Source: Methylobacterium radiodurans (GTDB taxonomy: Bacteria > Pseudomonadota > Alphaproteobacteria > Rhizobiales > Beijerinckiaceae). From it: a DNA stretch of 64,000 nucleotides. The DNA is taken from contig NZ_CP029551.1 of NCBI RefSeq assembly GCF_003173735.1, positions 1,665,501-1,729,500 on the forward strand. The letters run 5' to 3'. How positions within the stretch are numbered: the first letter of the stretch is position 1; each line of letters begins with the position of its first letter. Below, piece by piece: positions 17,130-29,310 of this stretch. Below the pieces are notes generated by a model that did no database searches, was not told where the DNA came from, and was given only the letters and a program-made list of their open reading frames with translations. The translations under genes were made by a program, and so were the position numbers.

Positions 17130-17963
17130 TCAGGCCGTCGCGGGCGGCGGCGCGGGCTCGGTCCGCGCGGCGTCCTCCAGCTTCTGGCGGCGGCGGTACT
17201 GGGCCGCGCCCACCGGCACGGTCGCCAGATAGGCGACGCTGATCGCGACCAGCGCCTCGAACGGGAAGCTGATCACCACCCCGAAGACGGCCACGCCCGC
17301 CAGGAAGATCGGCAGGACCCAGCCGCGGGGCACGCGCTTGCCCATGGTCTTGCCCGAGAAGGTCGGCACCGTGGAGACCACGAGCAGCGCGATGCAGAGC
17401 ACGTAGACGAGGATCGCGGGCGCCGCCCAGCTCTCGAAGCCGAGCCCAAGGAAGCTGAGATAGAGCGGCAGCATCGCCGTGAGCGCGCCGGCCGGGGCCG
17501 GCATGCCGACGAAGAAGTCCTTCTTCCACTCGGGCCGGTTGGGATCGTCCAGCATCGCGTTGAAGCGGGCGAGGCGCAGCCCCATGGCGATGGCGAAGAT
17601 CAGCGCCACGATCCAGCCGATCGATTTCAGGTTGTGCAGGCTGAATCCGTAGAGGATCAGCGCCGGGGCGCAGCCGAAATTGACGAAGTCGGCGAGCGAG
17701 TCGAGCTCGGCCCCGAAGCGCGAGGTGCCCTTGAGCAGGCGCGCCACCCGGCCGTCGATGCCGTCGAGGAGCCCCGCCACCACGATGGCGATCACGGCCG
17801 GCTCGAACTTGCCCTCGAAGGCAAGCCGGATCGCCGTCAGCCCGAGGCAGAGCGCCATCAGGGTGATCATGTTGGGGGCGATCATCCGGAACGGCACCGG
17901 TTTGAACCGGCGCGGCCGCGGCTCGTTGGCGTCCGGCTCGAAGGGCGGGAAGAGGTCGTCCAT
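17130..17963 (-). CDS. pssA: CDP-diacylglycerol-serine O-phosphatidyltransferase
   Basis: Makes phosphatidylserine from CDP-diacylglycerol and serine in the inner membrane. The 277-residue polytopic protein carries the CDP-alcohol phosphotransferase signature DGIDGRVARLLKGTSRFGAE..D near residues 67-95, with the catalytic aspartates in DGxxAR...GxxxD...D form. It begins 19 bases after psd, giving a two-gene phosphatidylethanolamine pathway operon. Its substrate comes from cdsA. Confidence 0.93.
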   Translation of the reverse strand: MDDLFPPFEPDANEPRPRRFKPVPFRMIAPNMITLMALCLGLTAIRLAFEGKFEPAVIAIVVAGLLDGIDGRVARLLKGTSRFGAELDSLADFVNFGCAPALILYGFSLHNLKSIGWIVALIFAIAMGLRLARFNAMLDDPNRPEWKKDFFVGMPAPAGALTAMLPLYLSFLGLGFESWAAPAILVYVLCIALLVVSTVPTFSGKTMGKRVPRGWVLPIFLAGVAVFGVVISFPFEALVAISVAYLATVPVGAAQYRRRQKLEDAARTEPAPPPATA

Positions 17964-17982
17964 CGGGCTCGCCCTCGTGTCC

Positions 17983-18693
17983 TCAGATGCGCCGGAACTG
18001 CCGCTCGGGCCCGCCGGCGAGGTCGGCGAGCACGGTCTCGCCGGCCACCGCCTTCTGGCCGAGCCCGACCAGCACCCGCGTGCCCTCCGGCAGGTAGACG
18101 TCGACGCGCGAGCCGAAGCGGATCAGGCCGAAGCGCTCGCCGACTTGGAGCCGGTCGCCCGCGCCCACGAAGCCGACGATGCGGCGCGCCACGAGGCCGG
18201 CGATCTGCACCACGCCGACGCGTACCGGCATCTCGCGGAACGTCGTCTCGATCACGAGGCCGTTGCGCTCATTGTCCTCGCTCGCCTTGTCGAGCTCGGC
18301 GTTGAGGAACAGGCCCGGGGTGTAGTGGATCTGCCCGATCGTGCCCGTCACCGGCGTGCGGTTCACGTGGCAATCGAACACGTTCATGAAGACCGAGATC
18401 CGGGTCATCGGGACCTGGGGCAGGTCGAGTTCCGGCGGCGGCAGGGCCTTGGCGATGAGGTTGACCCGTCCGTCCGCGGGCGAGACCACGAGGCCGTCGC
18501 CGACCGGGGTGACGCGCTCGGGATCGCGGAAGAAGTAGCAGACCCACAGCGTCAGGATCAGGAAGATCCAGCCGAAGAACTGCGAGAAGTAGCCGGCCAG
18601 CACCGTCAGCACGATGCCGATCAGGATAAAGGGGTAGCCCTCCTTGTGGATGGGCACCAGCACCCGGCGGATCGTCTCAAGGAGATCGGTCAT
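17983..18693 (-). CDS. psd: phosphatidylserine decarboxylase proenzyme, short type
   Basis: Converts phosphatidylserine to phosphatidylethanolamine. The 236-residue protein has two N-terminal membrane segments (about residues 18-52), PADGRVN near 87, and [11 protein letters not shown] near 125. The self-cleavage site that creates the pyruvoyl group is [10 protein letters not shown] near 190-200, where cleavage occurs at the GS pair. The small size fits the short Psd group of alphaproteobacteria. It is the first gene of the psd-pssA pair. Confidence 0.93.
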   Translation of the reverse strand: MTDLLETIRRVLVPIHKEGYPFILIGIVLTVLAGYFSQFFGWIFLILTLWVCYFFRDPERVTPVGDGLVVSPADGRVNLIAKALPPPELDLPQVPMTRISVFMNVFDCHVNRTPVTGTIGQIHYTPGLFLNAELDKASEDNERNGLVIETTFREMPVRVGVVQIAGLVARRIVGFVGAGDRLQVGERFGLIRFGSRVDVYLPEGTRVLVGLGQKAVAGETVLADLAGGPERQFRRI

Positions 18694-18823
18694 GGGCTTG
18701 GCGGTCGTCCTTCCTGCGGCGGCCGACCCGCTCTGGGGTCAGGCCGCCGCGGATGGCAGCCGGCGGCGCGTCCGTCAACCGTGCGCCGGGTCGCGGAGCG
18801 ACAGGCGGGCCCGCTCGCCCGGC

Positions 18824-19666
18824 TCAGGCAGCCTGCGCGAGCGCCGGCGCGGGCACCTCGTCGGTGTGCACCTCGAAGCGGGCGAGCAGCGCCGTGCCGA
18901 AGCTCGTCGTCAGGGCGCAGTCGGTGGCGTCGCACCCGCGCGCCATGACGATGCGGCCGATGCGGGGCGTGTTGTGGCGCGCGTCGAACGTGTACCAGCG
19001 CGGGCCCTCGGGCCCCTCCAGGAACACCTCGAACCAAGCGGAGAAGTCCATCGGCGCCGGATCCTTCGGCACGCCGATATCGCCGAGATACCCGGTGGCG
19101 TAGCGGGCCGGGATGTTCATGCAGCGGCAGAGTGTGATCGCCAGATGCGCGAAGTCCCGGCACACGCCGACCTGCTGACTGTTCCCGTCATGGGCCGAGC
19201 GCGTCGCGTCGGCCATCTGGTAGTCGAAGCGCAGACGGTTGTGGGCGTAGTCCACGATGGCCTGGACGCGGGCCCAGCCCTCGGGCGTCGAGCCGAACAG
19301 GTTCCAGGCGGTCTGCGACAGCTTGTCGGTGTCGCAGTAGCGCGAGCCGAGGAGGAAGACCATCACCTCGTCCGGCAGGTCCTGGACCGGGATCTGCCGG
19401 GCGCCGGGCGCCTGATCGTCCGGCTCACCCGAGTCGGCCACCACGAAGTCGGCGCTCATGGTGATGCGGCCGCCCGGCGCGACGATGCGCGTGCAGACGT
19501 TGCCGAAGGCGTCGATGTGCTGGCGCGCGGGCACCGGTGGATCGAAGCGCACCACCTCCGGGGTGACGAGATCGGGCTGCCGCTCGGGCCGGATGTTGAG
19601 CAGCAGGTTCATCGGCGTCGGGCCGAACGTGTCGAGGGCGATGGTGAAGCCGGTGCGGATGTGCAT
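18824..19666 (-). CDS. transglutaminase-like protein
   Basis: A 280-residue protein with a cysteine-protease-like transglutaminase core. The catalytic Cys lies in QQVGVCRDFAHLAI (about residue 170), a histidine pair partner comes in the AWFEVFLE to RWYTFDARHN region, and the Asp is in FDARH. The N-terminal half, with beta-strand phrases such as HIRTGFTIAL, fits the transglut_N domain. No signal peptide is seen. Such proteins probably act as peptidases or in peptide modification; substrate unknown. The ATG at 19666 is preferred because upstream residues are low-complexity. Confidence 0.82.
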   Translation of the reverse strand: MHIRTGFTIALDTFGPTPMNLLLNIRPERQPDLVTPEVVRFDPPVPARQHIDAFGNVCTRIVAPGGRITMSADFVVADSGEPDDQAPGARQIPVQDLPDEVMVFLLGSRYCDTDKLSQTAWNLFGSTPEGWARVQAIVDYAHNRLRFDYQMADATRSAHDGNSQQVGVCRDFAHLAITLCRCMNIPARYATGYLGDIGVPKDPAPMDFSAWFEVFLEGPEGPRWYTFDARHNTPRIGRIVMARGCDATDCALTTSFGTALLARFEVHTDEVPAPALAQAA

Positions 19667-19811
19667 GGGAGAGATCTGATCTTGCGCGGGGCGGAGCATC
19701 GCCAGGCGTGACTGGAAGCCTAAAACCTTGTCCGGTCGCCCTGGTTCCGCAGATCTCGTCCGCCTCACGTTCAGGATGTGCTCAAATATTCGTCCCTGCC
19801 GGCACGGCCCC

Positions 19812-21719
19812 CTATTCCGCCGCCGCCGGCTCCCGTACCGCCGCGCCCGGGCCGACCGCGTCCTCACGGTCCTCCGCCCGCTTCAGGGCCTCGCGGGCGG
19901 CGTCGGCCTCGCGCTGGCGGTTCCACAGGGCGGCGTAGGTGCCGCCGCGTGCCAGCAGCGCCCCGTGGGTGCCCCGTTCCACGATCGTGCCGCGGTCGAG
20001 CACCAGGATCTCGTCCGCGTTGACCACCGTCGAGAGCCGGTGGGCGATGACGAGCGTGGTGCGGCCTCGGCTGACCCGGTCCAGCGCGTGCTGGATCTCG
20101 CGCTCGGTGAAGGAATCGAGCGCCGAGGTCGCCTCGTCGAGGACGAGGATCGGCGGTCCCTTCAGGATGGTGCGGGCGATGGCGACCCGCTGCTTCTCGC
20201 CGCCCGACAGCTTCAGGCCGCGCTCGCCCACCGGCGTGTCGTAGCCCTCCGGCAGGGCCTCGATGAAGCGGTCGATCTGGGCGAGGCGCGCGGCCTCGCG
20301 CACCTCCGCGTCGGAGGCCTCCCAGCGGCCGTAGCGGATGTTGTAGCCGATCGTGTCGTTGAACAGCACCGTGTCCTGCGGGACCATGCCGATGGCGGCG
20401 CGGAGCGAGTCCTGCCGGACAGCGGCGATGTCCTGCCCGTCGATCGTGATGCGCCCGTCCTGCGGCTCGTAGAAGCGGAAGAGCAGGCGCGAGAGCGTCG
20501 ACTTGCCGGCCCCCGAGGGCCCGACGATCGCCACCGTCTGGCCCGAGGGCACCGTGAAGGAGACGCCGCGCAGGATCGGCCGGTCCGGATGATAAGCGAA
20601 GTGCAGGTCCTCGAAGCGCACCTCGGCCGCGCTCACCGCGAGCGGTGCCGCGCCCTCGCGGTCCGCGATCTCCGGGTTGCGGTGGAGGATGCGGAACATG
20701 TCGTCGATGTCGATGAGCGCCTGTTTGATCTCGCGGTAGATCATGCCCATGAAGTTGAGCGGCATCGAGAGCTGGACCAGCATGGTGTTGGCCAGCACGA
20801 AGCCGCCGATCGTGGTGCGCCCGGCCAGGATGTCGCGCGCGGCAAGCCACATCACCGCGGTCATGCCGAGTGTGAAGATCACCGCCTGCCCGGCGTTGAG
20901 CACGGCGAGCGAGACGTAGGTCTGCGTCGAGGCCTTCTCGTACTGCGCCATCGAGGCGTCGTAGCGCGCGGTCTCGCGGGTCTCCGCGCCGAAGTACTTC
21001 ACCGTCTCGAAGTTCAGGAGCGAGTCGACCGCCTTTGTGTTGGCGTCGGTGTCGGAGGCGTTCATGCGGCGCCGGATGCCGATGCGCCACTCGGTGGCCT
21101 TGTAGGTGAAGCCGAGATACGCGACCACCATCACCAGCACCACGGCCGAGTAGAGCCAGTCGAACTCGTAGGCGAGCACGCCCAGCACCAGCACGAACTC
21201 GACGATGGTCGGCACCAGCGTCAGCACCATCAGGCGCGACAATTCCTCGATGCCGCCCCGCCCGCGCTCCAGCACGCGGGTGAGGCCGCCGGTCTTGCGC
21301 TCCAGGTGGAAGCGCAGGGAGAGCCGGTGCATGTGCTCGAAGGTCTGGAGCGCGAGGCGGCGCACCGCGTGCATCGCCACCTTGGCGAAGAGCCCGTCGC
21401 GCACCTGCGTCAGGCCCACCATAAGGATCCGGGCGAGGCCGTAGGCGCCGATCAAGAGCATCGGCGCCGCGATCAGTCCGGCCGGCACGCCGTCCGCGTG
21501 GCCGCCGACCGCCGCGACGAGCGCGTCCGTCGCCCATTTGAAGGTGAAGGGCATCACCATCGTGGTGAGCTTGGCCACCAGCAGCAGCCCGAAGGCCAGG
21601 AAGACGCGCCGCTGCAGATCGACCCGGCCATGCGGCCAGAGATAGGGCCAGAGCCGGCGATAGGTGGCGACGAGGCCGGGGCGCTCCGGGGCCGCCGGGC
21701 TCGCGGGTTCGGTGGTCAT
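19812..21719 (-). CDS. ABC exporter, Atm1/HMT-type, fused permease and ATPase
   Basis: A 635-residue half-transporter. Six membrane segments occupy about residues 40-330. The nucleotide-binding domain follows with Walker A GPSGAGKST, signature LSGGEKQRVAIART, Walker B LVLDEATSALD and H-loop VIAHRLSTV. The N-terminal YLWPHGRVDLQRRV and the phrase ETVKYFGAE in the permease fit the Atm1 group, which exports glutathione-linked sulfur or metal species. Homodimer expected. It is not operonic with a clear partner; the transglutaminase-like gene lies 145 bases downstream. Confidence 0.87.
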   Translation of the reverse strand: MTTEPASPAAPERPGLVATYRRLWPYLWPHGRVDLQRRVFLAFGLLLVAKLTTMVMPFTFKWATDALVAAVGGHADGVPAGLIAAPMLLIGAYGLARILMVGLTQVRDGLFAKVAMHAVRRLALQTFEHMHRLSLRFHLERKTGGLTRVLERGRGGIEELSRLMVLTLVPTIVEFVLVLGVLAYEFDWLYSAVVLVMVVAYLGFTYKATEWRIGIRRRMNASDTDANTKAVDSLLNFETVKYFGAETRETARYDASMAQYEKASTQTYVSLAVLNAGQAVIFTLGMTAVMWLAARDILAGRTTIGGFVLANTMLVQLSMPLNFMGMIYREIKQALIDIDDMFRILHRNPEIADREGAAPLAVSAAEVRFEDLHFAYHPDRPILRGVSFTVPSGQTVAIVGPSGAGKSTLSRLLFRFYEPQDGRITIDGQDIAAVRQDSLRAAIGMVPQDTVLFNDTIGYNIRYGRWEASDAEVREAARLAQIDRFIEALPEGYDTPVGERGLKLSGGEKQRVAIARTILKGPPILVLDEATSALDSFTEREIQHALDRVSRGRTTLVIAHRLSTVVNADEILVLDRGTIVERGTHGALLARGGTYAALWNRQREADAAREALKRAEDREDAVGPGAAVREPAAAE

Positions 21720-21869
21720 GCGGTGCGGTTCTGCCGGGATGGGTTTTCTGCGCGTGGGAGCCCCGCCCAGGCTTCGGCCCGCACGGGTCTCGGCCCGCGG
21801 GGGGCAGGGCGCATATAGGCCGATCGGGCCGGTTCCGCACCCGCGGGCGGCGGGGGGCGGCCCCGCGCC

Positions 21870-23189
21870 TCAGCCCCGCCCGCGCTTGGCCGCCCCGCCC
21901 TTGTCCTCGGGCAGCACGAAGATCTGGCCGGGATAGATCCGGTTGGGGTCGCGGATCTGCTCCTGGTTGGCGTCGTAGATCACCGTGTAGCGGTTGCCCT
22001 GGCCGTAGACCCGCCGGCTGATCTGCCAGAGGCTGTTGCCGCGGGTGATCTTCGCGGTGTTGATCTCGGGCACGAACACGCCGGGCGCGGCCGTCTTGGT
22101 CTCCTCCGCCGGTGCGGGAAGCGCGGACAGGGCCGGCGGCGGGGCCGCGACCGCGGCCTCGGGTGTGCCGGCGGCGACGCGCGTACCGGGACGAGCCGCC
22201 TCCGCGGGAGCCGGCCGGCTTGCCGCGCGCGCGGTCGCCTCCGGCACGCCGAAGGACGCCTCGGCGCGCTGCTGCACGGCGCCGGTCTTCGGATCGACCG
22301 CGTCGAGACGCAGGCGGTAGGCGCCCGGCCGTACGCCGCGGCCGATGGTGAGGACGACCCGCCCGTCCGGCCCGGCCTGGGCCGGCGCCACCAGGGTGTC
22401 GTTGAGGTAGAGCCGCACCGCCGTGCCCGGCGGCGCCTCACCCGTCACGTCGAGGCGCCCGCCCGCCTGCGCGTCCACGCTGACGATGCGGAGGCTGCGG
22501 GCCGGTGCCGCGGTCGCGGCGGCTGACGTGGTGTCGGGCTTGGCCCCAGCCTGCGCCTCGGGCCGCGACAGCACCACGGTCGGCGCGTCAGGCGCCGTGA
22601 GGGCGACGAGGGGCTTGGCGGTCCCGCTCACCGCTACCGCCACGCTCTGCCCCGAGACCACCGCGCGCCCGTCCGGTCCGGTGGCGCGCAGCGAGACCTC
22701 GCTGCTGCCCTGCGGCAGGGCCGGCGGTACCAGGGCGAACTGTCCCTCCGCGTCGGCGCTGGTGCGGGCGACGGGCTTGCCGTCGACCAGGAGCTCGACC
22801 GTGGCGTTCGGTGCCGCGCGCCCCGCCACGACGGATTCGCCGTTGGGCTCGACGCGCACCACGTCGAAGCGCGGGGCGGGGGCGGTGCGATCCGCAGGCG
22901 CGCCGGCCTGTCCGGCGGGCGCCTGCCCGCCGCTCTCCGAGCCGGCACCGTTCGGCCCGGCCGCAGGGGATTGGCGCGGCGCTTGGCCTTGAGTTTGGGC
23001 CGGGGCTTGGCCTGGATCCCTGGCTGACTGGGATAGGCCCTCCGGTTCCGTCAGCGGCAGGGCCGCCTGCGGCGAGCCGCCGGCCCAGTGCTGGCGCAGG
23101 TCGGAGCCGAACAGGGCCAGCACCAGCCCGAGGCCGGTGACGAGCCCGCCCGCGGCGAGCGCGAGGCTGCGTGCGACCGTGCTGGACAT
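21870..23189 (-). CDS. LysM-domain protein with Ig-like repeats
   Basis: A 439-residue envelope protein anchored by one N-terminal membrane segment (ALAAGGLVTGLGLVLALFG, about residues 9-27). A long proline/alanine/glutamine-rich linker leads to two beta-rich Ig-like segments; phrases such as VVAGRAAPNATVELLVDGKP and TGEAPPGTAVRLYLND repeat the same pattern. A C-terminal LysM domain (RGNSLWQISRRVYGQG ... IYPGQIFVLPE) should bind peptidoglycan. The low-complexity linker makes its exact start uncertain. It is divergent from the LOG gene. Confidence 0.82.
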   Translation of the reverse strand: MSSTVARSLALAAGGLVTGLGLVLALFGSDLRQHWAGGSPQAALPLTEPEGLSQSARDPGQAPAQTQGQAPRQSPAAGPNGAGSESGGQAPAGQAGAPADRTAPAPRFDVVRVEPNGESVVAGRAAPNATVELLVDGKPVARTSADAEGQFALVPPALPQGSSEVSLRATGPDGRAVVSGQSVAVAVSGTAKPLVALTAPDAPTVVLSRPEAQAGAKPDTTSAAATAAPARSLRIVSVDAQAGGRLDVTGEAPPGTAVRLYLNDTLVAPAQAGPDGRVVLTIGRGVRPGAYRLRLDAVDPKTGAVQQRAEASFGVPEATARAASRPAPAEAARPGTRVAAGTPEAAVAAPPPALSALPAPAEETKTAAPGVFVPEINTAKITRGNSLWQISRRVYGQGNRYTVIYDANQEQIRDPNRIYPGQIFVLPEDKGGAAKRGRG

Positions 23190-23396
23190 CTCGGCCTCGG
23201 ACCTCCCGGGGACAGCCACGCCGCACGTGCGAAAACCGTCGACTGCCCCGCCCATAATACTCTACACGGTCCGGACACCAAGCCGCCCCGCCGCATCCGC
23301 GGAGGATTCCCGCGCGCCATCAGCACTTTGGCCCGTTCTTCGGAACGATTGGCGCCGATCTTGCGGCTTACGCGGACGAGTGACGGAGGAGGCCGG

Positions 23397-23993
23397 ATGG
23401 CTCCGGTGAAGACGGTCTGTGTCTATTGCGGCTCCGGCTTCGGCGGGAACCCGGCTTTTCGCGATGCGGCCGAACAGCTCGGAACCGCCCTGGCGCGGGC
23501 CGGCATCGGGCTCGTCTACGGCGGCGGCGATGTCGGGCTGATGGGCACGGTCGCCCGCGCGGTGATGCAGGGAGGCGGCCACGTCACCGGCATCATCCCG
23601 GACTTCCTGCAGGCGCGCGAGCACATGCTGGAGGACATCCAGGAGACGATCGTGGTGGGCGACATGCACACCCGCAAGCGCCTGATGTTCGAGCGCTCCG
23701 ACGCCTTCGTGGCGCTGCCCGGCGGCATCGGCACCCTGGAGGAACTGGTCGAGCAGCTGACCTGGGCTCAGCTCGGGCGGCACCGCAAGCCGATCGTGCT
23801 GGTCTCGGTCGACGATTTCTGGAGCCCGCTCCTGACGCTGTTCGCGCACATGCGCCAGCAGGGCTTCATCCGCGAGGGCCTCGATCTCAGCTACCTCGTC
23901 GCCCAGGACGCGGACGCGGTCGTGCCGATGCTGCAGCGCACCGGCCGCGGCGAGGATCCGGAGGCCGAGCGCTTCGTCGAGGAGCGCCTCTGA
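23397..23993 (+). CDS. LOG family nucleotide 5'-monophosphate phosphoribohydrolase
   Basis: A 198-residue Rossmann-like enzyme. It has CVYCGSGFGGNP near the N-terminus, VYGGGDVGLMG near 42, MHTRKR near 88 and LPGGIGTLEELVEQLTW near 105. The PGGxGTxxE motif defines LOG enzymes, which release free bases from nucleotide monophosphates such as cytokinin nucleotides. Similar proteins are often annotated TIGR00730 or lysine decarboxylase-like, the latter a misnomer. GGAGGAGG stands 6 bases before the ATG. Its in vivo substrate here is unknown. Confidence 0.9.
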   Translation: MAPVKTVCVYCGSGFGGNPAFRDAAEQLGTALARAGIGLVYGGGDVGLMGTVARAVMQGGGHVTGIIPDFLQAREHMLEDIQETIVVGDMHTRKRLMFERSDAFVALPGGIGTLEELVEQLTWAQLGRHRKPIVLVSVDDFWSPLLTLFAHMRQQGFIREGLDLSYLVAQDADAVVPMLQRTGRGEDPEAERFVEERL

Positions 23994-24209
23994 CGGATCG
24001 ACGCTCAGCCGCAGAGAGGGGGAAGGACCGGTTTCGCGGGGCTCAGGGCGCGGTCCATGCCCGTTCTTCACACCCCGCGCCGAACCGTCACGATTTTTCC
24101 GCGGCGCACGGGAGCTTCGCCGACACCAGTACGTTCAGACTGGGATCGCGCCCCGCGGCGGCCACCGGCCGCCGCGCGCCGAGGGACGGCCGCGGTTCCC
24201 GGAGTGAGC

Positions 24210-26477
<2,268 letters not shown>

Positions 26478-26602
26478 GGACGAGCCCCGCCGGGCCGGAG
26501 AAATCCGGCTCGGTACCGGTCCGATGTCGAGCGTCACGCGTTGTCATGGGCGCATGAGCACTGCGGCGCGCGGCGGGCGCGCCCGAAGGATATTGTTCGT
26601 CG
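26478..26602. other. intergenic region with GNRA-loop hairpin
   Basis: A short perfect stem GCCGGA / TCCGGC closed by a GAAA tetraloop lies at 26494-26509, about 17 bases after the glgX stop. There is no T run, so a termination role is uncertain. Nothing else is recognised in the interval. Confidence 0.3.
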
Positions 26603-26983
26603 ATGCCGAAGATATTGCTGGTCGAGGACCACGAGGAGATCTGGGACTTTCTCTCCCGCCGGCTCAAGCGCCGCGGCTACGAGGTGATCCTGGCCCATGA
26701 CGGGGAAGCGGGCGTGCAACAGGCGCGCGCCGGCCGTCCCGACGTGATCCTGCTCGACATGAACCTGCCGGTCCTCGACGGCTGGTCGGCCGCGCGCGCC
26801 CTCAAGGCGGGCGGCGACACGCGGGCGATCCCGATCATCGCGCTCACCGCTCACGCCATGTCGGGCGACCGCGACAAGGCGATCCAGGCGGGCTGCGACG
26901 ACTACCACCCGAAGCCGATCGATTTCTCGAAGCTGCTGAGCCAGATCAGCGCCGCGCTCGGCGAGACCGCGGCCGCGGGTTGA
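26603..26983 (+). CDS. single-domain response regulator
   Basis: A 126-residue stand-alone receiver (CheY/DivK fold). It has the acidic pair in LLVEDHEE, the phosphorylated Asp in VILLDMNLPVLDGW (about residue 53), the conserved Thr in IIALTAHAM and Lys in YHPKPID. There is no output domain, so it acts through protein-protein contact or as a phosphate relay. The SALTAHAM/KPI phrases resemble the receivers of hybrid-kinase partners. The nearest kinase is the LOV hybrid kinase 2.3 kb downstream; partnership is only an inference. Confidence 0.9.
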   Translation: MPKILLVEDHEEIWDFLSRRLKRRGYEVILAHDGEAGVQQARAGRPDVILLDMNLPVLDGWSAARALKAGGDTRAIPIIALTAHAMSGDRDKAIQAGCDDYHPKPIDFSKLLSQISAALGETAAAG

Positions 26984-27063
26984 GGTCCGGCGTCTCCCTC
27001 CTTGAGGAGGGTAAGGCAGAGCGACGTGATGCGTGAACCGGGCCGGGAGGCCCCGAGAGACCG

Positions 27064-29058
27064 ATGAGCGACGATCCCGTCATCGCGCGGCAGATCCGGC
27101 AGGGCATGCCGGTCTTCGTCGCCCTCGCCTCGGTGCTGCTCGTGCTCGCCGTCATGGCCGCGCTCTATCTCGGGCGCGAGATCCTCATGCCGGTCACGCT
27201 GGCGATCCTCCTGAGCTTCGTCCTCGTGCCGGCGGTGCGGGCTCTGCGCCGGCTTCTCGTGCCGCGGGCGCTGGCGGTTCTGCTCGTCGTCGCCGTCACC
27301 TTCGGGGTGCTGTTCGGGGTCGGCAGCCTCATCGCCAGCGAGGGCGCCCAGCTCGCCGCGGATCTGCCGCGCTACTCTCTGACCATGCGCGACAAGATCG
27401 CGGCTCTGCGCGGCGCGACGGCCGATGCCGGCACGCTCTCGCGCATCGTCGACATGGTCCAGGACCTCGGCAACGCCCTCCAGCCCCCGGCCCAGGCCGA
27501 GCTGAAGGGCGAGCCGGGCTCTGCCACGCACCCGCTCACCGTCGAGATCAAGGCGGCGAAGGCCGGCGTGCTGGAGACCTTCCAGACCTTCGCCGGCCCG
27601 ATCCTGCACCCGCTGGCCACCACCGGGCTGATCCTGCTCTTCACGATCTTCATCCTGCTCCAGCGCGAGGACCTGCGGAACCGGGCGATCCGCATCGCCG
27701 GGGCCAGGGACCTGCGCCGCACCACGGCGGCGATCGACGACGCCGCGAGCCGGCTCTCCCGATTTTTCCTGGCGCAGCTCGCGCTCAATATCAGCTTCGG
27801 CGTGGTGATCGGCCTCGGCCTCTGGATCATCGGCGTGCCGAGCCCGACGCTGTTCGGCGTGCTCGCCGCCATCCTGCGCTTCGTGCCCTATATCGGCGCC
27901 GTCGTCTCGGCGGTGCTGCCGCTGATCCTCGCCGCGGCCGTCGATCCCGGCTGGAGCATGGTGATCGCCACCGCGATCCTGTTCGTGGTGGTCGAGCCGA
28001 TCGCCGGGCACGTGGTCGAGCCGCTGCTCTACGGCCACTCGACCGGGCTCTCGCCGATCGCCGTGATCCTGGCGGCGACGATCTGGACCTTCCTGTGGGG
28101 GCCCGTAGGGCTCATCCTGGCGACGCCGCTCACCGTCTGCCTCGTCGTGCTCGGCCGCCACGTCCAGCGGCTCTGGTATCTCGACGTGCTGCTCGGCGAT
28201 CAGCCGGCGCTGGCGCCCCCCGAGATCTTCTATCAGCGCATGCTCGCCAACGATCCCGCTGAGGCGATCGACCAGGGCCGGCAGTTCCTGAAGGAGCGCG
28301 CGCTCGTCACCTACTACGACGAGGTGGTCCTGGCGGGCCTCCTGCTCGCCCAGGAGGACCGCTCGCGCGGGACCCTCGACCGCGAGCGGCAGGCCGAGGT
28401 CGGCGCCGCGATCCTGGCAGTGATCGACCGGCTCGGCCGCGCCCGCGTGCGCCGCGGCGCCTCGGCCCGGAGCGCGAGCCGCGAGACCGCCGCAGCGGTC
28501 GCCGCCGCCGGGCCCGACCGGCAGGTGGCGGGCGTCGTCCTGGCGCCCGAGGATCTCGCCCCGAACTGGCGCGGGCGCACGCCCGTGCTCTGCGTGTCGA
28601 GTCGCGGGCCCTTCGACGAGGCGGCCACCCGGATGCTGAGCCAGACGCTCGACCGCCATGGCCTGAACACGCAGGTCATGCCCCTGAGCGCGCTGCGCGA
28701 GGGCGAGCGACCGAAGCGGGTCGAGGAGATCGCCATGATCTGCTTCTCCTACCTCGAACCGGTCAGCCTTTCGCAGATCCGCTTCACCGTCCGGCAGGCG
28801 CGGGCGGCGTTGCCGGGGGTGCGCGTCCTCGTCGGCTTCTGGCGTGAGCGCGACCCGGCGAGCCTGGAGCGCCTGCGCCGCGCCACCTCGGCCGACTACC
28901 TCGTGACCTCGCTGAACGAGGCGCTCGCGGCCGTGATGTCCGCCTCCCGCGCTCCCGACGCCGTTCTCGTCCGAAACGCGCGAGGGTCCGGCAGCCTCGG
29001 CGAGCCGGACGCCCGCGCGGACGAGCGCCGCGATCTCGGCCCGGTCGTCTCTGCCTAG
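27064..29058 (+). CDS. AI-2E family transporter-like membrane protein with long cytoplasmic tail
   Basis: Residues 1 to about 375 form the AI-2E (PerM/TqsA) fold with about eight membrane segments, including FVPYIGAVVSAVLPLILA and the closing VGLILATPLTVCLVVLGRHV. The family is normally about 350 residues. This protein is 664, the remaining 290 being soluble. The tail starts at FYQRMLANDPAEAIDQ and ends in a Rossmann-like stretch (TPVLCVSSRGPFDEAAT, MICFSYLEPVSLSQIRF, VRVLVGFWRER) that resembles a B12-binding or response-like fold without its usual histidine. Transport substrate is unknown. Confidence 0.82.
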   Translation: MSDDPVIARQIRQGMPVFVALASVLLVLAVMAALYLGREILMPVTLAILLSFVLVPAVRALRRLLVPRALAVLLVVAVTFGVLFGVGSLIASEGAQLAADLPRYSLTMRDKIAALRGATADAGTLSRIVDMVQDLGNALQPPAQAELKGEPGSATHPLTVEIKAAKAGVLETFQTFAGPILHPLATTGLILLFTIFILLQREDLRNRAIRIAGARDLRRTTAAIDDAASRLSRFFLAQLALNISFGVVIGLGLWIIGVPSPTLFGVLAAILRFVPYIGAVVSAVLPLILAAAVDPGWSMVIATAILFVVVEPIAGHVVEPLLYGHSTGLSPIAVILAATIWTFLWGPVGLILATPLTVCLVVLGRHVQRLWYLDVLLGDQPALAPPEIFYQRMLANDPAEAIDQGRQFLKERALVTYYDEVVLAGLLLAQEDRSRGTLDRERQAEVGAAILAVIDRLGRARVRRGASARSASRETAAAVAAAGPDRQVAGVVLAPEDLAPNWRGRTPVLCVSSRGPFDEAATRMLSQTLDRHGLNTQVMPLSALREGERPKRVEEIAMICFSYLEPVSLSQIRFTVRQARAALPGVRVLVGFWRERDPASLERLRRATSADYLVTSLNEALAAVMSASRAPDAVLVRNARGSGSLGEPDARADERRDLGPVVSA

Positions 29059-29310
29059 ATCCGTGTCCGATCCGTCGCGATGGGGCACGGATGCAAGCTC
29101 GTGCTTTGCCGCGCTCACTTGCGCCGTACCGGCCTCCACATCGGCGGCGAGCGCCCCGGCCGGTCCTCCGCCCTGCCGCTCCCGATTGCCGTGGCGGCCG
29201 GGCTAACCCAGATTGTATGCAGGTCGGGTCGACAGAACGATCGGATCCATACGAAGATTGTCTCGAGCGGGGCGGACGTGCGGCCTTGTCTCCCAGAGAG
29301 CACCCCCAGG

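Noticed and set aside
19728..21818. Long open frame opposite the ABC exporter gene
   Set aside because: The protein is rich in Arg, His, Asp and Gly with no domain, whereas the other strand gives complete ABC motifs. High GC lengthens antisense frames.
26902..29139. Long minus-strand frame over the AI-2E gene
   Set aside because: Charged low-complexity translation. The plus strand shows membrane segments and the family fold.
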